Assembly (NCBI GenBank): GCA_038746285.1
Contig: JBCDKT010000009.1
Location: forward strand, 24,740-88,739
From: Bacteroidota bacterium
GTDB lineage: Bacteria; Bacteroidota; Rhodothermia; Rhodothermales; JANQRZ01
Direction: 5' to 3'
DNA: 64,000 nt
Part shown: in pieces, positions 32,802 through 41,756 of the stretch
Layout of the letters: each line of letters starts with the position of its first letter
Numbering within the stretch: the stretch's first letter is position 1
Made by a program: the position numbers and the translations under genes
Notes under the pieces: model-generated
What the model saw: only the letters and a program-made list of their open reading frames with translations
Databases searched by the model: none
What the model was told of the DNA's origin: nothing

Positions 32802-34148
32802 TTGCTCTCGACCCCCGACCTTCTCCGCACCAAGCGCGACGGCGGCGCGCTCACCGCCAAGCAGATCACCGCCCTCATCGACGCCTACACGGCGGGCGAC
32901 GTGCCGGACTACCAGATGAGCGCCTTCCTCATGGCGGGCTTCCTCAACGGTCTCGACGCGGACGAGGCCGCCGCGCTCACGCGGGCCATGCTCCACTCCG
33001 GCGACGTGCTCGACCTCTCGGACCTCCCCGGCACCAAAGTCGACAAGCATTCGACCGGCGGGGTCGGCGACAAAGTCTCGATCATCCTCGCCCCGCTCGT
33101 TGCGGCGTGCGGCGTGCCGGTCCCGATGATCTCGGGGCGCGGCCTCGGCCACACCGGCGGCACGCTCGACAAGCTCGAAAGCCTCCCCGGTTTCCGCACC
33201 GACCTCTCAGTCCCCGAGTACCGCCGGCAGCTTGCCGAGGTCGGCGTCGTGATGATCGGGCAGACTGACGAGATCGCGCCGGCCGACCGCAAGCTCTACG
33301 CGCTCCGCGACGTGACGGCGACCGTCGAGTCGATCCCGTTTATCGCGGCCAGCATCATGTCCAAAAAACTCGCCGAGGGCATCGACGCGCTCGTGCTCGA
33401 CGTGAAGGCCGGGGGCGGGGCCTTTATGACCGACGAGGCCGACGCCCGGCGTCTCGCCGAGACGCTCGTCGGGATCGGCCTCGAGTTCGGCAAGCCGACC
33501 GTCGCGCGGCTGACGGCGATGGACGTGCCGCTCGGTCGCGCCGTCGGCAACTGGCCCGAGATGGCGGAGTGCATTCGCCTCCTGCGGGGCGAACGACCGG
33601 CCGGCGGCGAGGCGGACGACCTGCTCGCGCTCACGCTCGCGCTCGCAGGCGAGATGCTGCACCTCGGCGGCGCGGCCGGCTCGTTCGAGGACGGTCACGC
33701 CCAGGCCACCGTCGCCCTCGCCGACGGCAGCGCCTTCGCGAAGTTCGGCGAGCTCGTCGAGGCGCAGGGCGGCGACCGGTCCGTGCTCGACGACCCCGAC
33801 CGCCGCGCCGGATCGGAGCCCGTCGCCACCGTTGAAGCGCCCGCTGGCGGGTTCGTCGCCGGCATCGACGCGCGCGCGCTCGGCCTCGCCGCCGTCCGTC
33901 TCGGGGCCGGCCGGGCGCAGAAGGAGGATGACGTAGATCCAACCGCCGGGTTCGTGCTCCTCAAAAAACCGGGCGAGGCCGTCGCACCCGGCGAGCCCAT
34001 CGCCCACCTCTTCGCCGCCGACGCGCACCGCGTGGACGAGGCCGCTGTCCGCGACGCGTTCGCCTTCGCCAACGCGCCGCCGGAGCCAAGACCGCTCCTG
34101 CTCGACCGCTACGACGGCACCGGATGGGCCGGGGACACCGACCGATGA
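32802..34148 (+). CDS. deoA: thymidine/pyrimidine-nucleoside phosphorylase
   Basis: 448 residues. It splits thymidine (or uridine) with phosphate to base and deoxyribose-1-phosphate. Seen: LLRTKRDGGALTAKQITALI, the phosphate-binding KVDKHSTGGVGDKVSI, the glycine-rich SGRGLGHTGGTLDKLES, and SIMSKKLAEGIDALVLDVK with GGGAFM. The C-terminal domain ends QKEDDVDPTAGFVLLKKPGE. A TTG start at 32802 is chosen because it gives the usual 10-12 residues before KRDGG; TTG at 32757 is an alternative. The stop overlaps the next gene's ATG (ATGA). Confidence 0.93.
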   Translation: MLSTPDLLRTKRDGGALTAKQITALIDAYTAGDVPDYQMSAFLMAGFLNGLDADEAAALTRAMLHSGDVLDLSDLPGTKVDKHSTGGVGDKVSIILAPLVAACGVPVPMISGRGLGHTGGTLDKLESLPGFRTDLSVPEYRRQLAEVGVVMIGQTDEIAPADRKLYALRDVTATVESIPFIAASIMSKKLAEGIDALVLDVKAGGGAFMTDEADARRLAETLVGIGLEFGKPTVARLTAMDVPLGRAVGNWPEMAECIRLLRGERPAGGEADDLLALTLALAGEMLHLGGAAGSFEDGHAQATVALADGSAFAKFGELVEAQGGDRSVLDDPDRRAGSEPVATVEAPAGGFVAGIDARALGLAAVRLGAGRAQKEDDVDPTAGFVLLKKPGEAVAPGEPIAHLFAADAHRVDEAAVRDAFAFANAPPEPRPLLLDRYDGTGWAGDTDR

Positions 34149-35014
34149 CGCACGCCCTCTGGCTCGCCCTGCTGCTCTTCAGCGGCTCCGCGCTCGCGCA
34201 AGGCCGTCTGCTGCTCGTCGGCGGTGGCGAGGTGCCGCCGGAAGCAGTGGCCTGGTTCGTCGCCGAAGCCGATTCGTCGGTACTCGTACTCGACTACGAG
34301 GACGCGCCCGGCCAGTCTGCCATCACCAGGCTCGAGGCGGCCGGAGCGGCGGTGACGTACCTCCCCATCGCGTCGCGGGAGGCCGCCGCGCTCCCGTCAA
34401 ACGTCGAGGCTGTCCGGGCGGCGCATGCCCTCTTCCTGCCCGGCGGCGACCAGGCGAAGTACGTCGAACGCTGGCACCGCACGCCCGTCGCCGAGGCGGT
34501 CCGCGAGGTCTACATGCGCGGCGGTCTCGTCGGCGGCACGAGCGCTGGGGCGATGATCCTGAGCGAGGTCGTCTTCGACGCACGGCGCGGATCATTCTCG
34601 TCGGACGAGGGCCTGCGTGATCCGCTCGCGCCGGTCCTCTCCCTCACCGACGGCTTCATCGGCCTCGTTGAGGACGCGCTCATCGACACCCACTTCACCG
34701 AGCGCAGCCGCTACGGGCGGCTCCTCGCCCTGCTCGCGAACTACCACGCCGAGACCGGCCGGTGGGTGCGCGGCCTCGGGATCGACGAAGGCACGGCGCT
34801 GGCCGTGGACCCTGGCGGTATCGCCACGGCGATTGGGACCGGGGCTGCCGTCCTCGTCCTCCCCGAAGAGGCGGCGGCCAGCCCCCTTCGCCCTGGCGAG
34901 CCGCTCGCCCGGTTTCCCGTCCGGCTCGCCCGCTTCACCGGCGGACTCCGGTTCCACCTTGCCACAGGGGCCCTCGTCTCTGACGCCGCCGAAGACGCCT
35001 CTGTGCAACAATAG
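34145..35014 (+). CDS. cyanophycinase-like S51 peptidase with signal peptide
   Basis: 289 residues. It begins with a signal peptide (MTHALWLALLLFSGSALAQG), then RLLLVGGGEVPPEAVAWF, FLPGGDQAKYVERWH and the nucleophile elbow GGTSAGAMILSEVV, with ALIDTHFTERSRYGRL downstream. GTSAGA and DTHFxxR are the cyanophycinase/peptidase E signature. Exported relatives degrade cyanophycin or other beta-linked aspartyl peptides. ATG overlaps the phosphorylase stop, so the two are co-transcribed, although no metabolic link is evident. Confidence 0.88.
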   Translation: MTHALWLALLLFSGSALAQGRLLLVGGGEVPPEAVAWFVAEADSSVLVLDYEDAPGQSAITRLEAAGAAVTYLPIASREAAALPSNVEAVRAAHALFLPGGDQAKYVERWHRTPVAEAVREVYMRGGLVGGTSAGAMILSEVVFDARRGSFSSDEGLRDPLAPVLSLTDGFIGLVEDALIDTHFTERSRYGRLLALLANYHAETGRWVRGLGIDEGTALAVDPGGIATAIGTGAAVLVLPEEAAASPLRPGEPLARFPVRLARFTGGLRFHLATGALVSDAAEDASVQQ

Positions 35015-35132
35015 CGGCTCCGCTGCGTCTTTTGTGTGCGTCCAGTGCGAAGGAGACCTCCGCACCCAGACGCCCCCGCTTTCGTAGCTTCAGCCAGTCC
35101 TTCGCACGTTCCGTCCTGCCCCCTCTCTGACC

Positions 35133-35906
35133 ATGTGGAAGCGATTTACCCGACTCATTAAATCCTTGTTCGGCGGTGCCATCTCTGCGATGGAAGACCC
35201 GCGCCTGATCCTCGAGCAGAACATGCGCGAGCTCAACGACCAGGTGCCGAAGATGAACGAGAACATCGCCACGGTGAAGGCCAACGCGATGCTCCTGCAG
35301 AAGGAGAACAAGAAGTACACGGCCGAACTACAGAGCCTGACCGCGAAGATCAAGGCCGCGATCCAGGCCGGGCGCGACGACATCGCGCAGCGCTACGCGC
35401 TCCAGCTTCAGCAGACCAAAGAGGCCCAGGCCCGAACGGCCGAGCAGCTAGGCTACGCCGAGCAGGCGTACGAGAAAGCGCTCCAGGTCAAGAAGGCGTT
35501 CATGCGCGAGCGCGAGAAGAAGATCAACGAGGCCCGCGAAGCGCTTCGCGCCCACGAGCGCGCCCAGTGGCAGGCCAAGATCGCCGACACGCTGGAGCAG
35601 TTCGAGGTCGCCGGCGTGGACCAGACGCACGACGAGATGCTCACCCGCATCAACGAGCAGACGGCCAAGCAGGAGGCCCGGATGGAACTCGCGCTCGACT
35701 CGATCGACACGGAGAGCATGCAGATCGAGGAGGACGCGCAGGAGATCCAGGCCCAGGAGCTCGTCAAGCAGTTCAAGCTCGAGATGGGCATGGCCGAGCC
35801 CGACACCGCAGCGTCCGAGCCGGAGCTGTCGATCCCCGAGCCGGAAGAGGTCGAGAAGACCGCCGGGCGCGACCGCCAGCGAACCTCCTCCGGCGACTCG
35901 GTGTAG
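35133..35906 (+). CDS. pspA: PspA/IM30 (Vipp1) family membrane-stress protein
   Basis: 257 residues, almost entirely alpha-helical coiled coil. It starts with the amphipathic membrane-binding helix MWKRFTRLIKSLFGGAISAM, then EDPRLILEQNMRELNDQVPK, and long heptad-rich helices to about residue 225. The last 30 residues are Pro/Glu-rich and disordered. PspA proteins are ESCRT-III-like and polymerise on damaged inner membrane. A TAGCTTCA tract about 45 bases upstream could be its -7 box. Two further helical genes follow on the same strand (35970, 36515). Confidence 0.92.
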   Translation: MWKRFTRLIKSLFGGAISAMEDPRLILEQNMRELNDQVPKMNENIATVKANAMLLQKENKKYTAELQSLTAKIKAAIQAGRDDIAQRYALQLQQTKEAQARTAEQLGYAEQAYEKALQVKKAFMREREKKINEAREALRAHERAQWQAKIADTLEQFEVAGVDQTHDEMLTRINEQTAKQEARMELALDSIDTESMQIEEDAQEIQAQELVKQFKLEMGMAEPDTAASEPELSIPEPEEVEKTAGRDRQRTSSGDSV

Positions 35907-35925
35907 ACGAAAGGCGACGGTTAGA

Positions 35926-35953
35926 GTAGGGGCGCAGCATGCTGTGCCCCTAC
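35926..35953. repeat. GTAGGGGC palindrome family, copy A
   Basis: 28 bp between pspA and the next coiled-coil gene. Arms GTAGGGGC and GCCCCTAC surround the core GCAGCATGCTGT; one G-T mismatch in the stem. A hairpin here could separate the pspA message from its partners. Confidence 0.9.
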
Positions 35954-35969
35954 GCATACCCTTCACCCT

Positions 35970-36506
35970 ATGGACCGCGACGAATTCAACCGGATCAAAG
36001 AGCAGGAGAAGGCGCACCTCCGCAAGGTCCGCGCGCTCAAGCAGCAGCTCCGCGAGGCCAAGCGCAAGAAAGGGCTGCTCGGGGCACTCCAGAACCTCGA
36101 CACCTCCGACCTCGACGCGGCGCACGAGGACGCCCTCCGCAAGCTTACCGAGCAGAACATCACCTCCGAGGCGCGCTACGAACTCGCAATGGAGGCGCTC
36201 GACAGCGCCGCCAAGCAGGAGGCCGACCGCGAGGAGCTAGCCCGCCTCGACGCCGAGCGCCAGAAAAGCGCCGCCGCCGACCTCGTCCAGCAGATGAAGA
36301 CCCAGATGCTCGGCGATGCGGAGGCCCACGCCGAGGCGCAGAACCCGGCCGACGCCAACTCGGAGGACGAGGCCGCACCGCCTTCGGCCAAGACGATTGG
36401 CCCCGGCAGCCGCGAGGCGCACGACTCCCAAGACGAGCCTGAGCCGGACGCCCCGCCCGCCCGCTCGATTGGGCGCTTCGGGCGAGACCACCAGACGAGG
36501 GACTGA
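35970..36506 (+). CDS. coiled-coil protein encoded with pspA
   Basis: 178 residues, soluble. A helical first half (MDRDEFNRIKEQEKAHLRKV, then LKQQLREAKRKKGLLGALQN) is followed by more coiled coil to about 115 and a disordered, acidic, Pro-rich tail ending PARSIGRFGRDHQTRD. It is not a known family to me. The length of the helices and position directly after pspA suggest a helper of the PspA polymer. The stop is eight bases before the next gene. Confidence 0.7.
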   Translation: MDRDEFNRIKEQEKAHLRKVRALKQQLREAKRKKGLLGALQNLDTSDLDAAHEDALRKLTEQNITSEARYELAMEALDSAAKQEADREELARLDAERQKSAAADLVQQMKTQMLGDAEAHAEAQNPADANSEDEAAPPSAKTIGPGSREAHDSQDEPEPDAPPARSIGRFGRDHQTRD

Positions 36507-36514
36507 CGCGGCCC

Positions 36515-37366
36515 ATGAGCGAGCCGATCAACTACACCAAAGAAGCGTTCCTCAGTCCGTGGAACCTCGTGTTCCTCATCATGGCGATGGTCACGGCGTT
36601 CGTCCTCACCGGCACCGGCGTTGCCAACTTCGTCCTGCTCTTCGCCGCCGCGCTCGAGCTGCTCTACCTCGGGGTGATGCCGCGCCAGGAGCGCTTCCGC
36701 AAGGTCGTCCGCGCGCGCAAGATGGCCGAGCGCAACAAGCCGCCGACCGAGAAGGAGGTCTTCCGGCAGCTCACGAAGGCCAGCCAGAAGCGCTACATCC
36801 GCTTCCGCAACATCGAGAAGGCCGTCCGGGAGAACTACGAGAAGATGTCCTACGCCTCGCAGGGCCTCCTCGAATCCCACCTCAAGAAGATCGACGATCT
36901 GCTCGACTCGTACCTCGCCATGCTCCAGCAGAAGGAGCGCTACGAGCGCTTCTCGCGCCAGGCGACGGAGGACGAGGTGGTCAACGCGATGGCCCAACTC
37001 CGAGGCGAGATGGCAGACGACCCGCCGAAGGTGCAGCAGATCAAGCAGAAGCGGCTCGACATCCTCGAGAAGCGGCTCGTCAAGTTCAAGAAGTCGCACG
37101 AGAACCTCGCCGTGATCGAGGCCCAGCTCGAGACGATCGAGGACGTGACGAAGTACATCCACGAGCAGTCGCTCACGATGCGCAACCCCGAGGAGATCTC
37201 GTTCCAGCTCGACACGCTCGTCTCCGAGGTCGAGGAGACGCAGGCCTCCATCGAGGAGATCGAGGAGGTCTTCGCCCCGCCGACCGACCTGCTCGACGAC
37301 CTCGACACGTTCGAGGACCCGGCGGCCACCGGCACCGCCGCCGGGCGCGACCGGCTGCGCGGCTGA
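36515..37366 (+). CDS. membrane-anchored coiled-coil protein encoded with pspA
   Basis: 283 residues. Two close hydrophobic helices at the N-terminus (LVFLIMAMVTAFVLTGTGVA and FVLLFAAALELLYLGVM) are followed by about 220 residues of charged coiled coil (RFRKVVRARKMAERNKPPTE, SYLAMLQQKERYERFSRQAT, LVKFKKSHENLAVIEAQLET). The tail ends PTDLLDDLDTFEDPAATGTA. No family recognised. It is tightly linked to the preceding gene and to pspA, so the three may form a membrane-integrity module with this protein as the integral anchor. Confidence 0.72.
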   Translation: MSEPINYTKEAFLSPWNLVFLIMAMVTAFVLTGTGVANFVLLFAAALELLYLGVMPRQERFRKVVRARKMAERNKPPTEKEVFRQLTKASQKRYIRFRNIEKAVRENYEKMSYASQGLLESHLKKIDDLLDSYLAMLQQKERYERFSRQATEDEVVNAMAQLRGEMADDPPKVQQIKQKRLDILEKRLVKFKKSHENLAVIEAQLETIEDVTKYIHEQSLTMRNPEEISFQLDTLVSEVEETQASIEEIEEVFAPPTDLLDDLDTFEDPAATGTAAGRDRLRG

Positions 37367-37440
37367 CCGCACGACTTCCGGCTTTTCGCTTCTGTCTCTG
37401 GGCTGGTCTGAGACCTGTTCCAGCCCACCGCATTCCCCTT

Positions 37441-37469
37441 GTACGGGCGGGTTTGAAACCGGCCCCTAC
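37441..37469. repeat. GTAGGGGC palindrome family, copy B
   Basis: 29 bp upstream of the enoyl-CoA hydratase gene. Left arm GTACGGGC, core GGGTTTGAAACCG, right arm GCCCCTAC, an imperfect palindrome. A separate smaller hairpin, GGGCTGG...CCAGCCC, stands at 37397-37425 in the same gap. Confidence 0.8.
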
Positions 37470-37486
37470 CCATTTCACCCGCCCGC

Positions 37487-38269
37487 ATGGACTTCGACAC
37501 CCTGCTCTACGACGTGGACGCCGACGGCATCGCCACCGTCACGCTCAACCGGCCGGACAAGCTGAACGCCATCAACACCCAGGTCATCGTCGAACTCGGC
37601 CGCGCCTTCCGCCAGGCTCGGGGAGACGCCAGCGTGCGCGGTGTCGTCCTGACGGGCAGCGGCGAGAAAGCCTTCGCCGCCGGGGCCGACATCGCCGAGT
37701 TCACCGACCTCGACGCGCTCGAAGGGCATCGCTTCGCCCTCCGCGGGCAGGCCATCCTCACGAGCATCGAGAGCCTGCCGAAGCCGGTCGTGGCGGCCGT
37801 CAACGGCTACGCGCTTGGGGGCGGCTGCGAGCTCGCCCTCGCCTGCCACCTCCGCCTGGCGAGCGAGAACGCGCAGTTCGGCCTGCCGGAAGTCGGCCTC
37901 GGGCTGATCCCCGGCTACGGCGGGACGCAGCGCCTGCCCCGGATCGTCGGCCAGGGCATTGCCACCGAGATGATCCTCACCGGCAACCGCATCACGGCGG
38001 AGCGCGCCCACGCCGTCGGCCTCGTCAACCACGTCACGCCGAGCACCGACCTCGTGGGTAAGGCCAAAGAGATCGCCCGCACGATTGCCTCGAAGGCCCC
38101 GCTCGCCGTGGCGATGGCGCTCAACGCGCTTCGATCCGTAGACTTGCCGCAGGCGCAGGGCCTGCAGATGGAGGCCGCCCTCTTCGGCCAAGCGTGCGGC
38201 ACCGAAGACTTCCAGGAAGGCGTCCACGCGTTCCTCAACAAGCAGAAGCCAGAGTTTTCGGGACGCTGA
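37487..38269 (+). CDS. enoyl-CoA hydratase/isomerase family protein
   Basis: 260 residues of crotonase fold. Seen: VTLNRPDKLNAINTQVIVEL, the oxyanion-hole GEKAFAAGADIAEFTDLDAL, and the second oxyanion block NGYALGGGCELALACHLRLA with FGLPEVGLGLIPGYGGTQRL, which holds the catalytic glutamates. It hydrates trans-2-enoyl-CoA in fatty-acid or butyrate metabolism. It stands alone between two palindromic gaps. Confidence 0.92.
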   Translation: MDFDTLLYDVDADGIATVTLNRPDKLNAINTQVIVELGRAFRQARGDASVRGVVLTGSGEKAFAAGADIAEFTDLDALEGHRFALRGQAILTSIESLPKPVVAAVNGYALGGGCELALACHLRLASENAQFGLPEVGLGLIPGYGGTQRLPRIVGQGIATEMILTGNRITAERAHAVGLVNHVTPSTDLVGKAKEIARTIASKAPLAVAMALNALRSVDLPQAQGLQMEAALFGQACGTEDFQEGVHAFLNKQKPEFSGR

Positions 38270-38273
38270 TTTC

Positions 38274-38348
38274 ATTGAGTGATTGTCTGATTGAGCGATT
38301 GGGTGATTGTGCTGCTCCAATCGCCCAATCACTCAATCACCCATTCAG
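38274..38348. repeat. word-repeat inverted repeat, 8-base GATTGAGC type
   Basis: The left arm steps ATTGAGTG, ATTGTCTG, ATTGAGCG, ATTGGGTG at exactly 8 bases; the right arm from 38318 reads CAATCGCC, CAATCACT, CAATCACC. The two arms use the same words in a different order, so pairing is imperfect. It lies between the hydratase gene and the CNNM gene and ends four bases before the latter's ATG. Confidence 0.9.
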
Positions 38349-38351
38349 CCA

Positions 38352-39632
38352 ATGGCCATAGCTCTCATCGCTCTGATGCTCGTCCTGAGCGCGTTCTTCT
38401 CCGGCTCGGAGATCGCGTTCGTGACGGCGAACCGGCTCAAGGCGGAGGTACGCGCCCACCGCGAGGGGTTCGTCGGGCGGCTCGTCCGCGAGTTCATCCG
38501 CGAGCCCGCCCGGTTCCTGACGACGACCCTCGTCGGCAACAACATCGCGCTCGTGCTCTACTCGGCGCTGATGACGCTCGCGCTCGACGACCCGCTGCGC
38601 GCCTTCGCCCGCGACCTCCTCGGGCCGGACGCCGCTGTCGAAGGCCTCGTCCTCGTCCTCCAGACGATCATCGCCTCGACGATTGTTCTCATCTTCGGCG
38701 AGATCATCCCGAAGTCGCTCTTCCGCGAACCGGCCGACCGGGTCGTCTTCGCCGCTGCGCTCCCGCTCAAGCTGACGTACTACCTCTTCCTCCCCGTCAT
38801 CAAGATTGCCGGGTGGACCAGCTCGCTCCTCGTCCGGCTGACGGGCGTCGAGGCGCAGAGCTTCCAGCAGTTCCTCCGCAGCGACTACGAGGCGATCGTC
38901 CGCGAGAGCCGCGAGAGCGGGACGCTCGACCTCGACGAGGAGGAGAGCGAGATCCTGTCGAACGTCTTCGAGCTGCGCAACCTCCGGGTCAAGGACTCGA
39001 TGGTCCCGCGCACCGATGTCGAGGCGCTCGACGAGGACGCGACGCTCGCCGAGGCCCGCGCCCGGTTCGTCGAGACGGGCTTTTCGCGCCTGCCGGTCTA
39101 CCGCGAGAACGTGGACCACATCGTCGGCGTGGTCGTGGCGCACGACCTGTTCCAGCGGCCCGAGCGGCTCAGCGACATCGTCCGCGAGGTGACCTTCGTG
39201 CCCGAGGCGAAGCGCGCCAAAGACCTGCTCTACGAGTTTCTCGAAACCGGCACGTCGATGGTCATCGTGATCGACGAGTACGGCGGCACAGCGGGCCTGA
39301 TCACGGTCGAGGACCTCCTCGAAGAGCTCTTCGGCGACATCCGCGACGAGTTCGACGCCGAGGACGAGGTCGTGCGGCAGGTCAACGACCACACCTTCCT
39401 CGTCAGCGGCCGCGCCGAGGTCGAACTGCTCAACGCGAACTACGACCTCCACCTCCCCGAAGGCGACTACGAGACCGTGGCCGGCCTCGTCCTCGACCGC
39501 CTCTCCTCGATCCCGGACGAGCGCACCGAGTTCGACCTCGACGGCTACCGGCTGATGATCCTGAAGGCCTCAGCGAACCGCATCGAGACGGTGCGCATCG
39601 TCCGCGACGCGCCAGGGCGGCTGGAGGAGTAG
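38352..39632 (+). CDS. CNNM/CorC-type transporter (hemolysin C family)
   Basis: 426 residues. The DUF21/CNNM membrane domain starts MAIALIALMLVLSAFFSGSE and has the further helices NNIALVLYSALMTLAL and LQTIIASTIVLIFGEIIPKS. A CBS pair follows (DSMVPRTDVEALDEDATLAE, SRLPVYRENVDHIVGVVVAH), with a C-terminal CorC_HlyC domain (GTAGLITVEDLLEELFGDI). Such proteins export or regulate Mg2+/Co2+. The ATG chosen directly follows the word-repeat hairpin. Confidence 0.93.
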   Translation: MAIALIALMLVLSAFFSGSEIAFVTANRLKAEVRAHREGFVGRLVREFIREPARFLTTTLVGNNIALVLYSALMTLALDDPLRAFARDLLGPDAAVEGLVLVLQTIIASTIVLIFGEIIPKSLFREPADRVVFAAALPLKLTYYLFLPVIKIAGWTSSLLVRLTGVEAQSFQQFLRSDYEAIVRESRESGTLDLDEEESEILSNVFELRNLRVKDSMVPRTDVEALDEDATLAEARARFVETGFSRLPVYRENVDHIVGVVVAHDLFQRPERLSDIVREVTFVPEAKRAKDLLYEFLETGTSMVIVIDEYGGTAGLITVEDLLEELFGDIRDEFDAEDEVVRQVNDHTFLVSGRAEVELLNANYDLHLPEGDYETVAGLVLDRLSSIPDERTEFDLDGYRLMILKASANRIETVRIVRDAPGRLEE

Positions 39633-39654
39633 GAGCGGGCGAGGTGCGCTGGGC

Positions 39655-40212
39655 TTACCCACTTCCGTTTGTCCCTCCTTCGGCTCCTACCCGCTGCGCG
39701 AAGGCGAGGACCAGCCGGAGGTGCGTCGAAACGAGGGCGTCGAGGCCGAGGTCGCCGAGCCGCTCGCTGGGCGTGGACGGCAGCTTGGGGGGCGAGATGC
39801 GGCCCATCCAGAGCGGGAGCTTGTCGCTGAGCGCGCGCGGACCGGGGAACTGGCCGACGGGAAAGTGGACCCCGTAGAACTCCATCTTCCGCCCGAGCCG
39901 CTCGTAGACGCTCTGGTCGACCTCGACCTCGCCCTCGCTGCCCTCGGCGACGAGGCGGCTGCCGAGCAGGTAGTCGTGGTACAGGAACGGCGTCTCCAGA
40001 AGGGCTGTCCCCACGGCCTGCGCTAGCGTGCCTTGCAGTCCCACTTCGGCGGCGCGCGTCGTCACCGTCGCGATGAGCGCCAGGGTCTCCTCGGCGACGA
40101 GTTCCGGGTTGGCGGCGCGCGTCAGCGAGGGCATGGCCGTGCGGACGAGGTCCTGCGTCGCGCTGAGGACGCCGAGCGAGGCGAAGGCGGTGACGCGGGC
40201 GGCAGCGATCAT
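39655..40212 (-). CDS. hypothetical protein, 185 aa, next to floA
   Basis: Not recognised. It begins MIAAARVTAFASLGVLSATQ and is helical in the first half; ETPFLYHDYLLGSRLVAEGS and YERLGRKMEFYGVHFPVGQF lie in the middle, and the end is RLVLAFAQRVGAEGGTNGSG. No membrane segment is predicted. The start ATG lies 66 bases downstream of the floA stop on the same strand, across palindrome copy C. It may be a floA-linked gene or simply a neighbour. Confidence 0.7.
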   Translation of the reverse strand: MIAAARVTAFASLGVLSATQDLVRTAMPSLTRAANPELVAEETLALIATVTTRAAEVGLQGTLAQAVGTALLETPFLYHDYLLGSRLVAEGSEGEVEVDQSVYERLGRKMEFYGVHFPVGQFPGPRALSDKLPLWMGRISPPKLPSTPSERLGDLGLDALVSTHLRLVLAFAQRVGAEGGTNGSG

Positions 40213-40226
40213 CGGGTCAGCAATGC

Positions 40227-40254
40227 GCAGGGGCGACGCATGCGTCGCCCCTAC
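40227..40254. repeat. GTAGGGGC palindrome family, copy C
   Basis: 28 bp between floA and the next gene, with a perfect 24-bp palindrome inside. Arms GCAGGGGC and GCCCCTAC; core GACGCATGCGTC. Confidence 0.92.
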
Positions 40255-40277
40255 GGTGCGAATGTAAGGCTGGCAGG

Positions 40278-41264
40278 CTAGGACCCGGCCGCCGGATCTT
40301 CGTCGCCGCCGATGGAGCGGCGCATCTGCGTGTCGGCCTCGACGTTGCGGAGGTTGTAGTAGTCCATCACGCCGAGGTTGCCGGTGCGGAACGCCTCGGC
40401 CATCGCCTGCGGGATCTCGGCCTCGGCCGCGACGAGGCGCGCTCTCTGCTCCTGCACGGCGGCCCGTTGCTCCTGCTCGGCGGCGACAGCGGCGGCGCGG
40501 CGCTCCTCCGCCTTCGCCCGGGCGACTTGCAGGTCCGCCTCGGCCTGGTCGGTTTGGAGCTTCGCCCCGATGTTCTCGCCCACGTCCACGTCGGCGATGT
40601 CGATCGAGAGGATCTCGAACGCCGTCCCACTGTCGAGGCCCTTCGCAAGCACCGTCTTCGAGATGTTGTCCGGGTTTTCGAGCACCATCAGGTGCGTCCC
40701 CGACGAGCCAATTGTGGAGACGATCCCCTCGCCCACACGGGCGATGATCGTCTCCTCGCCTGCGCCGCCGACGAGCTGGTTGATGTTGGCGCGGACCGTC
40801 ACGCGGGCAATGGCCCGGACCTGGATGCCGTCCTTGGCAATCGCCGAGATCGGCGGCGTCTCGATCACCTTCGGGTTGACCGACACCTGGACGGCCTCGA
40901 ACACGTCGCGCCCGGCGAGGTCGATGGCCGTCGCCTGCTGGAACGGGAGGTCGATGTTGGCTTTGTCGGCAGAGATCAGCGCCTGGACGGTGTTGCGGAC
41001 GTTGCCGCGGGCGAGGAAGTGCGTCTCCAGCTGGCTGGCCGAGACGTCGATACCCGCCTTGCGCGCGGTGATCAGCGGCGCGATGATGGCCGAGGGCGGC
41101 ACCTTCCGCAGCCGCATCCCGATCAGTTCGGTCAGCCGGACGCGGACGCCCGCCGTGATCGCCGACACCCACAGCCCGAGCGGGATGAAGTAAAAGAAGA
41201 CGATCAGGAGTGCGACGATCAGGAAAATGAACAGCACGCCGCCGGTGGCAAACAGGGCATCCAT
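40278..41264 (-). CDS. floA: flotillin-like protein FloA
   Basis: 328 residues. The N-terminal membrane hairpin is [20 protein letters not shown]; the protein then follows the bacterial flotillin FloA (YqfA) pattern: [40 protein letters not shown] and an SPFH domain with [18 protein letters not shown] text (written [20 protein letters not shown]). A long Ala/Glu coiled coil with [20 protein letters not shown] follows. It scaffolds membrane microdomains. ATG at 41264 is chosen; a GTG two codons upstream is possible. Confidence 0.93.
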   Translation of the reverse strand: MDALFATGGVLFIFLIVALLIVFFYFIPLGLWVSAITAGVRVRLTELIGMRLRKVPPSAIIAPLITARKAGIDVSASQLETHFLARGNVRNTVQALISADKANIDLPFQQATAIDLAGRDVFEAVQVSVNPKVIETPPISAIAKDGIQVRAIARVTVRANINQLVGGAGEETIIARVGEGIVSTIGSSGTHLMVLENPDNISKTVLAKGLDSGTAFEILSIDIADVDVGENIGAKLQTDQAEADLQVARAKAEERRAAAVAAEQEQRAAVQEQRARLVAAEAEIPQAMAEAFRTGNLGVMDYYNLRNVEADTQMRRSIGGDEDPAAGS

Positions 41265-41432
41265 GAGCACTAGGGGTTGGGAATGGGTGGAGTGTGGCTC
41301 TGGCAGAGCGGTGGAGGCGCAAGCGCGAGCAGGGCAGCCGGAGAGCCGAAGGTGCGCGGCCGCATGCCCGCTCTAAGGGTACGCACCACACCCCGTAGGT
41401 TTCAAACGCCCCGTGCGCGCGCTTACGGCGCG

Positions 41433-41630
41433 CTATTTCTGCTTGTGCTGCCGCACCTTCTCCGGATCGGGGGCGATGATCGTCTTGTGCTTGCCCTCCT
41501 GCGGGAGCGACTGTGGGTCTGTCCCGATGTGGGGCTGCACGCTCGGGTCGCCGGTTCCCGATTTGTCCTCGACGTAGTCGGGGCGCTGCTGCTGGAGTTT
41601 TTGGGGGTCGATCTCAGGCTGGTCGGACAT
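41433..41630 (-). CDS. small hydrophilic hypothetical protein, 65 aa
   Basis: Reads MSDQPEIDPQKLQQQRPDYV, then EDKSGTGDPSVQPHIGTDPQ and a Lys-rich end. It is Pro/Gln/Asp-rich with no hydrophobic core, so probably disordered. No family recognised. Its codon pattern and a clean ATG support a real gene, but only weakly. The flanking gaps 41265-41432 and 41631-41756 contain no other clear features. Confidence 0.5.
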   Translation of the reverse strand: MSDQPEIDPQKLQQQRPDYVEDKSGTGDPSVQPHIGTDPQSLPQEGKHKTIIAPDPEKVRQHKQK

Positions 41631-41756
41631 GGTGCGATGGGCCAGGCTAGAGGAGAGAAGGCTCTGGTACGGCACAGCGAGCAGTTCGTTCGTCCGCTCG
41701 CCTGTCCGACTTCTCACTACCCTCCTTCCCCTCCACGCCGAGCCGGACGTCCTCGG

